Source: Curtobacterium sp. BH-2-1-1
GTDB taxonomy: Bacteria > Actinomycetota > Actinomycetes > Actinomycetales > Microbacteriaceae
Direction of reading: 5' to 3'
DNA: 64,000 nt
NCBI RefSeq assembly: GCF_001806325.1
Contig: NZ_CP017580.1
Coordinates: 682,001 to 746,000 of the forward strand
This document shows positions 32,215 through 39,685 of the stretch, piece by piece. Every line of letters begins with the position of its first letter. Position 1 is the stretch's first letter. The position numbers and the translations under genes were made by a program. The notes beneath the pieces are model-generated. The model had not been told where the DNA came from and did no database searches. It saw only the letters and a program-made list of their open reading frames with translations.

Positions 32215-33324
32215 CTACGACGTGCAGCGCGCGAGCTTCGCGGTGCTCTTCCCGGAGGCGATCGTCTGCAGGTCGGTGACCGCCTGGTCGAGCGTGGCGA
32301 CCTTGTAGACGTCGAGTCCGTCCGGGACGTGGCCGACGACCTCGCCGCAGTTGTCGGCCGGCGCGAGGAAGACGGTCGCGCCGGCGTCCTTCGCGCCGTA
32401 GAGCTTCTGCCGGATGCCGCCGATCGCGCCGACCTCGCCGTCGGCGGTGATCGTGCCGGTGCCGGCCACGTGCTTGCCGCCGTTGAGCTTGCCCGGCGTG
32501 ATCTCGTCGATGATCCCGAGGGCGAACATCATCCCGGCCGACGGGCCGCCGACGTCCTGGAGCTCGATGGAGACGCGGAACGGGAAGTCGTACTGCTCGG
32601 TCACGCCCACGCCGATCAGGGCCGTGCCCTGCTCGCTCCGCGGCGTCAGCTCGACCGTCTTCTCGGCGCCGTCGCGTTCGACGACGACCGTCGCCGGGCC
32701 CGAGGTGCCGTGCTTCGCGACCAGCTCACGGAGCGAGGTCGCGTCGGCGTTCTCGGTGAGCGAGGTCCCGTCGAAGGAGCGGATGACGTCGCCCTTCTCG
32801 ATGACGCCGTCGGCTGCCGAGTCCTTCTGGACCGTGCCGACCTCGAGGTCGGTGGGCAGCTCGTACCCCTGCTGGATGAGGGCCGCGGCCACGGCGGACT
32901 GCTGCGACTGCTGCATGTCGGCCGTGTCCTGCTGGTTCACCTGGTCGGTGGTGACGCCCTCGGGGTAGATCGCGGACGTCGGGATGACCGCCTCGGACTT
33001 CGTGAAGAGCGCGCGGATGACGCTCGTCCAGGAGGGGCGGTTCGTGGCGTCGCCCCGGATGCCGACGGTGAGCATGTCGAGCGCGCCGGCGGTGGGGTAG
33101 GTCGGGTGGCCGTCGACCTGGATGAGCTTGACCTGCTTCGCGTCCTTGCCCGTGCCCTGCTCCTGGGTCCCGATGGTGTTGTACACCGGGCCGGGGACCT
33201 CGATCAGGTAGGGGCTCGGCAGCAGGCTGGCGAGGAGCCCGAGGACGACGGCACCGATCACGAACGCCCAGCCGACGGTCCGGGAACGGGGACGACGACG
33301 GGGCTCGGCGGCGAAGAGGGTCAC
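32215..33324 (-). CDS. YlbL-type PDZ/Lon-like serine protease
   Basis: A 369-residue membrane-anchored protease. One membrane helix (about residues 15-37, VGWAFVIGAVVLGLLASLLP) precedes VPGPVYNTIG, a PDZ domain (VIEKGDVIRSFDG) and a C-terminal Lon-type (S16) domain. The catalytic Ser is in GGPSAGMMFALG and the Lys in the GIRQKLYGAKDAG helix. Start: GTG at 33324 behind AAGGA. It is transcribed away from the DUF2342 gene, as Rv3194c is from Rv3195. Confidence 0.92.
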   Translation of the reverse strand: MTLFAAEPRRRPRSRTVGWAFVIGAVVLGLLASLLPSPYLIEVPGPVYNTIGTQEQGTGKDAKQVKLIQVDGHPTYPTAGALDMLTVGIRGDATNRPSWTSVIRALFTKSEAVIPTSAIYPEGVTTDQVNQQDTADMQQSQQSAVAAALIQQGYELPTDLEVGTVQKDSAADGVIEKGDVIRSFDGTSLTENADATSLRELVAKHGTSGPATVVVERDGAEKTVELTPRSEQGTALIGVGVTEQYDFPFRVSIELQDVGGPSAGMMFALGIIDEITPGKLNGGKHVAGTGTITADGEVGAIGGIRQKLYGAKDAGATVFLAPADNCGEVVGHVPDGLDVYKVATLDQAVTDLQTIASGKSTAKLARCTS

Positions 33325-33430
33325 GAGAACGTCCTTCCACGGAAGCTGTTCGCCCTCGGCGCAGCGGTTCGGGCGTTCCCACGGGGGCGTCCCAGGCGCG
33401 GCCCCGTGAGCAGCGATTAGCGTAGTCGTC

Positions 33431-34807
33431 ATGCCTGATGAACCGCAGCCGGGGCCGGACGACGACTTCCAGGAGATGCTCCGGAAGCTCCTCTCCGGCG
33501 AGGGCCAGATCGACCCGTCGCAGCTCGCCGGTGCCGCCGGACTGCCGAACGACCCGGCCTTCGTCGCGAACCTGATGAGCCAGCTGCAGCGTGCCGCGCA
33601 GTCGGGCGGTGACGGCATCGACTTCTCCGTCGCGTCCGAGCGCGCCACCGCGATCGCTCGTGAGGGCGGCCATCCGGTCGACCCCGCGACCTCGCAGGCG
33701 GCCGACCAGGCGTTCCAGGTCGCGGCGCTCTGGCTGGACGAGGCCACCTCGGTCGCCGAGCTCACCGCGACGCCGAGCCTCTACACGCGCGAGCAGTGGG
33801 CGAAGGCGACGACGCCGGTGTGGGCGCAGATCGCGGAACCCGTGGCGCTGAGCATCTCGAACGCCCTGACCGAGGCGATCGAGCAGCGTGCCCCCGAGCA
33901 GCTCAAGGCGATGCTCGGCGACGTCTCGAAGGCGATGCGCGGCGTCGGCGGCGCACTGTTCGCGATCCAGCTCGGCCAGGTCGTCGGGCAGCTCTCGAAG
34001 GAGGTCGTGTCCGGCGGCGACGTCGGCGTGCCGCTCCTCGACGAGCAGGTCGCCGCACTCCTGCCGCAGAACGTGGCCGAGTTCGCCGAGGGACTCGACG
34101 TCCCCGAGGACGAGGTCCGCATCTACCTGGCCGTCCGGGAACTCGCGCACGCACGGCTGTTCCGTTCGGCCCGCTGGCTCCGGCTGCACATCATCTCGTC
34201 GATCACCGACTACGCGCGGGGCATCCACATCCCGTTCGACCGCGTCGAGGAGCTCGCGTCCGAGATCGACCCGACGAACCAGGAGCAGCTCCGGGACGCC
34301 CTCGCGTCCGGTGCCCTGATCCCGCCGCGCACCGAGGAGCAGGAGGCCGCCCTCGCCCGCCTCGAGACGATGCTCGCGCTCGTCGAGGGCTGGGTCGACA
34401 CCGTGACCGCCGCCGCCACCGAACGCCTGCCGAAGTCCGGCGCGATCGCGGAGATGGTCCGTCGTCGTCGTGCGGCCGGTGGTCCGGCCGAGTCGGCGTT
34501 CGCGACCCTCGTCGGCCTCGAACTGCGTCCCCGTCGCCTCCGCGAAGCAGCAGCGATGTGGCAGCGGGTCACCGACGAGCTCGGCACCGAGCAGCGCGAC
34601 GCGCTCTGGTCGCACTTCGACGCGGTCCCGACCTCGGACGACATCGACGCGCCGGACGCCTTCGTGGCCCGGCTGCGCAACCCCGGGCGCTCCGCCGAGG
34701 ACGACGAGTTCGACAAGGCGCTCGAGGACCTGCTCAACGACGCCACCGGTGACCGTCCGCGCGAGGACGAGTCCGGCAACGTCGACGAGGGCGACGCTCC
34801 GAAGTAG
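33431..34807 (+). CDS. DUF2342 / zincin-like protein with RExxH in place of HExxH
   Basis: A 458-residue protein often annotated as a zinc-dependent metalloprotease. In the expected helix the sequence reads VRELAHARLF: Glu and the second His are present, but the first metal-binding His of HExxH is Arg. A metal-dependent protease role is therefore uncertain. The N-terminus is acidic and the last 40 residues are very acidic. Start: ATG at 33431 is 7 bases after TAGCGT (33418-33423), a leaderless layout. It is the Rv3195-like member of a conserved block. Confidence 0.87.
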   Translation: MPDEPQPGPDDDFQEMLRKLLSGEGQIDPSQLAGAAGLPNDPAFVANLMSQLQRAAQSGGDGIDFSVASERATAIAREGGHPVDPATSQAADQAFQVAALWLDEATSVAELTATPSLYTREQWAKATTPVWAQIAEPVALSISNALTEAIEQRAPEQLKAMLGDVSKAMRGVGGALFAIQLGQVVGQLSKEVVSGGDVGVPLLDEQVAALLPQNVAEFAEGLDVPEDEVRIYLAVRELAHARLFRSARWLRLHIISSITDYARGIHIPFDRVEELASEIDPTNQEQLRDALASGALIPPRTEEQEAALARLETMLALVEGWVDTVTAAATERLPKSGAIAEMVRRRRAAGGPAESAFATLVGLELRPRRLREAAAMWQRVTDELGTEQRDALWSHFDAVPTSDDIDAPDAFVARLRNPGRSAEDDEFDKALEDLLNDATGDRPREDESGNVDEGDAPK

Positions 34808-34866
34808 TTCTCCACAGATCCGCTGTCCCTGCCCCGCCCGGGCGTCACGTCCGCCAGCGTGGGGGC

Positions 34867-35724
34867 ATGGGCATCCGCATCGATCCGACCCTCGAGTTCG
34901 TCTGGCGCGACCCGACCACCGTCCAGCTCGGGGTCGACCCACCGCGCGCCGTCGTACCGGTCCCGAGCACGGCCGAGGAACGGTTCCTGTGCGCACTCCG
35001 CCGCGAGACCGGCCGTGACGCACTCTCCGGGGTCGCCGCGGCGATCGGGTGTCCGCCTGGTCTCGCCGCGCGTGTGCTCGGGGACGCCTCGCCCGCGGTC
35101 GTCGACGTCCTGCCGGAACCGCTGGCCCGGGTCGAGGTGCACGGCACCGGGACCCTGCCGGACGCGGTCGCCGAACTGCTCTCGGGCGAGGGCGTCACGG
35201 TCGCGCGCACGACGGCGCCGCGTGGTGGACCGGTGACCGTCCCCGACCCGGATCCCCGGCTCGCCGTGGTGGTTGCCGACCACGTCGTCGACCCGGCGGT
35301 CCGCGCGGCCTGGACCCGGCGGGGCACCGCGCACCTGCCGGTCGTCGTCGGGGACGGACGCGTGCGCCTCGGGCCGTTCGTCGTCCCGGGTGCCGGGCCG
35401 TGCCTCCAGTGCGTCGAGTACGCGCACGTCGACGACGACCCGTGCTGGCCGGCCATCGCGGCGCAGGTGTGGGGCCGCCCCGCGGCACCGCTCTCGCCCT
35501 ACCGGATCGCGGCGGTCGCGGCGGCGGCGACCCGGATGCTCCTCGAACGGCTGCCGTCCCGAACCCAGCACCCCGGTCCGGACCAACTGGTCTTCGACCG
35601 CGACGACCTGTCGGTCAGTCGACTCCCGGTGACGTTCCATCCGCGCTGTTCGTGCCGAGCGCTGCCAGGAACCGACTCGCCACCCGGGCTCCCCCACGCG
35701 TGGAACCCTGTCGCGACCACGTGA
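34867..35724 (+). CDS. E1/ThiF-like or cyclodehydratase-like protein with Cys4 metal site
   Basis: A 285-residue protein. The N-terminal half resembles the winged-helix (leader-peptide-binding) part of TOMM/thiazole cyclodehydratase E1-like proteins. The C-terminal half has GPCLQC (C179, C182) and HPRCSC (C261, C263), the split four-cysteine zinc site of ThiF/E1 enzymes. No GxGxxG nucleotide loop is obvious, so adenylation is doubtful. No YcaO partner or precursor peptide lies nearby. Start: ATG at 34867, 6 bases after CAGCGT. Its last 110 bp overlap the 3' end of the facing UvrD2 gene. Confidence 0.75.
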   Translation: MGIRIDPTLEFVWRDPTTVQLGVDPPRAVVPVPSTAEERFLCALRRETGRDALSGVAAAIGCPPGLAARVLGDASPAVVDVLPEPLARVEVHGTGTLPDAVAELLSGEGVTVARTTAPRGGPVTVPDPDPRLAVVVADHVVDPAVRAAWTRRGTAHLPVVVGDGRVRLGPFVVPGAGPCLQCVEYAHVDDDPCWPAIAAQVWGRPAAPLSPYRIAAVAAAATRMLLERLPSRTQHPGPDQLVFDRDDLSVSRLPVTFHPRCSCRALPGTDSPPGLPHAWNPVATT

Positions 35725-37378
35725 CCGTCACCGACCGGCGGGCACGGGTCAGCCCGACGTAGAAGAGCCGGCGTTCCTCGTCGATCTCGGCGTCGGTGGT
35801 GGCGTACGAGATCGGGAGCAGCCCCTCGGCCGCACCGATCACCACGACGTGCGGCCACTCGAGGCCCTTGGACGAGTGCAGCGTGGCGAGGGTCACGGCG
35901 TCCAGCTCCGGCTCGTGGTGCGTCGCGGCACGGTCCACCAGGTCCTGCGTGAACTGCTGCATCGTCGTGCCGGCGGGAGCGTCCTCGGCGAGGCCCATGA
36001 TCGCCTGCAGCGCTTCCCACTGCTCGCGCACGGCGCCGGTGCCCTCCGGTGGCGTCGGCGTCCACCCGCTCACCTGCAGCACGAGGCCGACCCGCCGGGT
36101 GAGCTCGTCGTCGGTCTGCCGGACGGCCTCGCCCCGCATGTGGTGCACCGCGAGCTTGACCTCGGGGCGGTCGAAGAAGCGGGTGCCGCCCTGGACCCGG
36201 TACGGGATGCCCGCGCGTCCGAGCGCCGACTCGACCGCGGCGGCCTGGGCGCCGAGGCGGTAGAGCACCGCGACGTCCCCGTAGGACGCGCCCGAGGCCG
36301 GGTCGGCGACCAGCGACGCGACGGTCCGGGCGACCGTCTGCGCCTCGTCGCCGTCGTGCACGCACGCGAGCACCTCGGGCCGTGGTCCGGGCTCGGTGTG
36401 CTGCGCGACGAGGTCGAGGGCGCCCGGTTGGCCGCGCATGAGCGCGTTCGCGGCGTGCACCACCTCGCGCGTGGAACGGTAGTTCCGCTCGAGCCGCAGC
36501 ACGGATCCGCGGGGGAACTCCGAGCCGAAGCCGAGCAGGTAGCGACTCGACGCCCCCGCGAACGAGTAGATCGTCTGGCTGGCGTCGCCGACGACGCAGA
36601 CGTCGTCCCGGCCGCCGAGCCACGCGCGCAGCAGGTCGTGCTGCACGGGCGAGACGTCCTGGTACTCGTCCACGACGAAGAAGCGGTACTGCTGCCGGAC
36701 GTACGACGCCACCCGGGGTTCGGACTCCACCATGCCGAGCGTCGCGAGCAGGACGTCCTCGAAGTCGAGCTGCCGCCGGTCGTCCTTGAGCTGCTCGTAC
36801 GCGCGCATGAGGTCGAGGACCCGGCGCGGCGGGGTGTCACGCGGCATGACCCGTTCGGCCGCCGCGGCCTCGTACTCGTCGTACGAGAGCATCTGGACCT
36901 TCCGCCACTCGACCTCGCCGGCCAGGTCGCGGAGCGTCGGGGTGTCCACCCGCAGGCCGACCGTGTCCGCAGCGTGCGCGATCATCCGACCCTTGGACTC
37001 GACGATCTTCGGGGCGTGGCCGCCGACGGTGTCCGGCCAGAAGTAGCTGAGCTGCGCCATCGCCGCGGCGTGGAACGTGCGGGCCTGCACCGTGCCCGCC
37101 CCGAGGGAGCGCAGCCGCGACCGCAGTTCGCCGGCCGCCCGGGTGGTGAAGGTCAGGGCGAGGACGTGGTTCGGCGCGTAGGTGCCGGTGGCGACGCCGT
37201 ACGCGATGCGGTGCGTGATGGCGCGGGTCTTGCCGGTGCCGGCGCCGGCGAGGACGGCCACTGGACCGAGCAGCGTCCGGGCCACGGTGCGCTGTTCCGC
37301 GTCGAGGGCGGCGAGGAGCTCGTCCGGCGACGGTGGTCGGAGCGGCTCGGCCGGGGCCCCGGCGGCGGCGCTGCTCAC
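35615..37378 (-). CDS. UvrD2-like superfamily 1 DNA helicase
   Basis: A 587-residue 3'-5' helicase for DNA repair. Motif I is AGAGTGKT; then LTFTTRAAGEL (Ia), VVDEYQDVSP (II), GDASQTIYSFAGA (III), LERNYRS (IV), TLHSSKGLEW (V) and LFYVGLTRARRSV (VI). It ends about 40 residues after motif VI, so the C-terminal cysteine cluster and HRDC domain known from mycobacterial UvrD2 are missing. Start: GTG at 37378, overlapping the nudC stop by 4 bp. Its 3' end runs 110 bp into the facing E1-like gene. Confidence 0.9.
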   Translation of the reverse strand: MSSAAAGAPAEPLRPPSPDELLAALDAEQRTVARTLLGPVAVLAGAGTGKTRAITHRIAYGVATGTYAPNHVLALTFTTRAAGELRSRLRSLGAGTVQARTFHAAAMAQLSYFWPDTVGGHAPKIVESKGRMIAHAADTVGLRVDTPTLRDLAGEVEWRKVQMLSYDEYEAAAAERVMPRDTPPRRVLDLMRAYEQLKDDRRQLDFEDVLLATLGMVESEPRVASYVRQQYRFFVVDEYQDVSPVQHDLLRAWLGGRDDVCVVGDASQTIYSFAGASSRYLLGFGSEFPRGSVLRLERNYRSTREVVHAANALMRGQPGALDLVAQHTEPGPRPEVLACVHDGDEAQTVARTVASLVADPASGASYGDVAVLYRLGAQAAAVESALGRAGIPYRVQGGTRFFDRPEVKLAVHHMRGEAVRQTDDELTRRVGLVLQVSGWTPTPPEGTGAVREQWEALQAIMGLAEDAPAGTTMQQFTQDLVDRAATHHEPELDAVTLATLHSSKGLEWPHVVVIGAAEGLLPISYATTDAEIDEERRLFYVGLTRARRSVTVTWSRQGSTRGGARVASRFLAALGTNSADGTSPGVD

Positions 37379-38310
37379 GGCAGGTCCAGCGGCCCGCCGT
37401 ACCACTCTTCGATGATGGCGCGGGCGATCGACGTCTTGCCCGGCAGCAGCAGGGTGTCGCCCGCACGCTCCCGGATCTCGTCGCGCGAGAACCACCGGAC
37501 GTCGAGGATCTCCACGCCGTCCGGCCGGGCCGTCGTCGGGTCCCCGTCCACCGCACGGGCGCGGAAGCCGAGCATGAGCGACGCCGGGAAGGGCCACGGC
37601 TGCGAGCCGAGGTACTCGGGTTCCTCGACGCGGACGCCGGACTCCTCCCAGACCTCGCGCCGGACGGCGTCCTCGAGCGATTCCCCCGGCTCGACGAAGC
37701 CCGCGAGCAGCGAGTACCGGTCCGCGTCCCACGCCGCGTTCGACCCGAGCAGGATCCGGTCGTCGGCGTCGGTGACCCCGACGATGATCGCCGCGTCGGT
37801 GCGCGGGAAGTGCTCGTGTCCCTCGGGATCGCGACGCACCCAGCCGCCGGTGACCACATCGGTCGCGGATCCGGTGCGGGGCGAGAAGCCGTGCACGGCG
37901 TGCCAATTCGCCATCGCCACGGCCTCGACCGCGAGGCCCTGGTCGCGCGGCGACAGCTCGGTCCCGAACATCCGCAGGCTCTCCCACGCGTCGTCGGCCG
38001 GTTCGATCCGGGCAGCGGTCTCGGCGTCGAGGAACGCGGCGACGAACCGGGTGCCGGCGGGCGCATCGGGGGCGTCGGACACGGCGCGACCGAGGTACAG
38101 CGTCACCGCGTCGACCGGCACGGCATCGGCGGAGACGAAGCGGAGGGTGCCGTCGGCGTTCCGCAGCATCTCGGAGCCGCGGACCGGCAGGTACCGCGTC
38201 GACGGGTCGTCCCGCAGCACCCGGTCGAGGTCGTCCGACGTGCGGAACTCCGCGTCGCGGTCGAGGTCGTTGCGGGAGAGGGGCAGCCTCGCGGCGAACT
38301 CGACGGTCAC
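37375..38310 (-). CDS. nudC: NAD+ diphosphatase NudC-like Nudix hydrolase
   Basis: A 311-residue enzyme that splits NAD(H), and in bacteria can remove NAD caps from RNA. The Nudix box reads GFVEPGESLEDAVRREVWEE, followed by the NADH-specific SQPWPFPASLM. The site where the family usually has a four-cysteine zinc ribbon reads HGFSPRTGSATDVVTGGWV, with Ser and Thr where Cys is expected and no later Cys pair; zinc is probably not bound. Start: GTG at 38310 with GAGGAG upstream. It overlaps uvrD2 by 4 bp. Confidence 0.9.
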   Translation of the reverse strand: MTVEFAARLPLSRNDLDRDAEFRTSDDLDRVLRDDPSTRYLPVRGSEMLRNADGTLRFVSADAVPVDAVTLYLGRAVSDAPDAPAGTRFVAAFLDAETAARIEPADDAWESLRMFGTELSPRDQGLAVEAVAMANWHAVHGFSPRTGSATDVVTGGWVRRDPEGHEHFPRTDAAIIVGVTDADDRILLGSNAAWDADRYSLLAGFVEPGESLEDAVRREVWEESGVRVEEPEYLGSQPWPFPASLMLGFRARAVDGDPTTARPDGVEILDVRWFSRDEIRERAGDTLLLPGKTSIARAIIEEWYGGPLDLP

Positions 38311-38418
38311 GGCAGGGGGCTCCTCGGGTCGGATCGGGTCGGCGGTGCGGGAGCCCGGGCTGCCGCGGGCCAGCGTGGCGCACGCTCGACCACCGGCTGC
38401 GGACCTACCCTGAGGGGC

Positions 38419-39417
38419 ATGGCGGGATCCCAGTTCACTCTAGCCGCGTTGGCGACCACGGCCGTCTCAGGCCTCGTCGTCACGGGCACGCGCACGCTCG
38501 GCTCGGCCGCGTCCGGGGACTACGAGTCGGCCGTCCTCCGCGACGCCGACGGCGCCTGGTCCGCGATCCGCCGCCCACGCAACCAGCGGGCCGAGGCCCG
38601 ACAGTCCGCCGACCTCGTCGCGATCCGGGCGCTGAGCGCCGGGATCCGCACGCGCCTCCCGTTCGGCGTCGCCGAGTACCGCGGACAGGCACCGATCGGC
38701 TCGACCCGCGCCATCGTCACCTCGTACCTGCCCGGGACGCACCCGAAGCTGCAGGCCCTCGTCGAACGACCGGAGCTCGCGACCAGCGTCGGCCGGGCGA
38801 TCGCCGCGATCCACCAGCTGCCGACGAGCTTCGTCACCGACGCCGGTCTGCCGTCCCTCACCCCGTTCGAGGTCCTGCGCTCCGCCGTCTCCGTGATGGA
38901 CCGCGCGGTCGCCACGAAGCTCGTCCCGGCGGCGCTCAAGGAGCGGTGGGAGGGCGCGGCGCGCGACCAGCAGCTCTGGCAGTTCACGCCCACCGTCGTG
39001 CACGGATCGCTCGGCACCGAGACGATCCTGGTCTCCGGCGACGACGTCTCCGGCGTCATCGACTGGGGCGAGCTGCGGCTCGGCGACCCGGCGAAGGACC
39101 TCGCGTGGGTCCTCGCCGGCCGCAAGGACGCGTTCGACACCGTCCTCAGCGCGTACGAGGCGAACGGCGGCGGCCGGGACCGCCAGCTCGCGCAGCGCGC
39201 GCGGGTGCACCACGAGCTCGAGACCGCGCAGTGGCTGCTGCACGGCGTGCAGGTGAAGAGCACCGAGGTCGTCGACGACGCGGTCGCGATGATGCACCGG
39301 TTGGTGGACGCGGTCCAGACGCCGAGCGCGGCACCGCTGCAATCGGTCTCGCCGGAGACGATGGAGATCGGCGAGGTCGAGCAGCTGCTGTCGTCGACCG
39401 AGCGTCGGCACGGCTGA
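38419..39417 (+). CDS. Aminoglycoside phosphotransferase-fold protein with altered catalytic loop
   Basis: A 332-residue protein of the APH kinase fold. The metal-binding DWG (D215) is intact, followed by LGDPAKDLAWV. The catalytic loop, usually HGDLxxxN, reads H195-G-S197-L-G-T-E: the catalytic Asp is Ser and the Asn is lost. It may be a non-catalytic nucleotide-binding protein. Start: ATG at 38419 is 7 bases after TACCCT (38406-38411), a leaderless layout. It is divergent from nudC and lies in the block that is conserved around adnAB and uvrD2. Confidence 0.82.
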   Translation: MAGSQFTLAALATTAVSGLVVTGTRTLGSAASGDYESAVLRDADGAWSAIRRPRNQRAEARQSADLVAIRALSAGIRTRLPFGVAEYRGQAPIGSTRAIVTSYLPGTHPKLQALVERPELATSVGRAIAAIHQLPTSFVTDAGLPSLTPFEVLRSAVSVMDRAVATKLVPAALKERWEGAARDQQLWQFTPTVVHGSLGTETILVSGDDVSGVIDWGELRLGDPAKDLAWVLAGRKDAFDTVLSAYEANGGGRDRQLAQRARVHHELETAQWLLHGVQVKSTEVVDDAVAMMHRLVDAVQTPSAAPLQSVSPETMEIGEVEQLLSSTERRHG

Positions 39418-39484
39418 CGCGCTTCGGCGCGGCTGACGCGCTCCGGCGCAGCTGACGCGCTTCGGCGCGGCGGACGCGCGTCGG
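39414..39484. repeat. 19-bp tandem repeat, about 3.7 copies
   Basis: CTGACGCGCTTCGGCGCGG repeats head to tail at 39414, 39433 and 39452, with a diverged partial copy from 39471. The first unit includes the stop codon of the APH-like gene. Each unit contains a CGC-TTCG-GCG hairpin. Confidence 0.8.
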
Positions 39485-39544
39485 CCCTGGAGGCGCGGCT
39501 CGTCCCCGCCCCGTTGCCGGCGGTCCTCCGTGCCACCGGTCCGG

Positions 39545-39611
39545 ATCGAACCACGGTTCCGACATCGAACCAGCGTCCGCGCGTGGTTCGACGTCGGATT
39601 CGTGGTTCGAC
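39545..39611. repeat. Large imperfect inverted repeat with four TGGTTCGA/TCGAACCA boxes
   Basis: Two 28-bp arms (39545-39572 and 39584-39611), 24 of 28 positions complementary, around an 11-base spacer. Each arm holds two TCGAACCA boxes (or complement) 19 bp apart. It lies in the 268-bp gap between the converging APH-like and adnB genes and may be a two-way terminator or a protein site. Confidence 0.7.
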
Positions 39612-39685
39612 CTGCGGGCCCGCGTCAGCGCGGCTGGCCCGGCACCGAGCCGGCGCCGTGCCGGCGTCAGCGCGGCCGGCCGGCG

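Noticed and set aside
28840..33420. A 1526-codon open frame on the plus strand and many other frames over 400 codons
   Set aside because: They lie opposite UPF0182 and the YlbL-type gene. Their translations are Arg/Val/Gly/Asp-rich with no domain, which is what antisense frames look like in very GC-rich DNA.
34867..35724. Thiazole/oxazole-modified peptide cluster
   Set aside because: Only one E1-like protein is present; there is no YcaO enzyme, dehydrogenase, precursor peptide or dedicated exporter around it.
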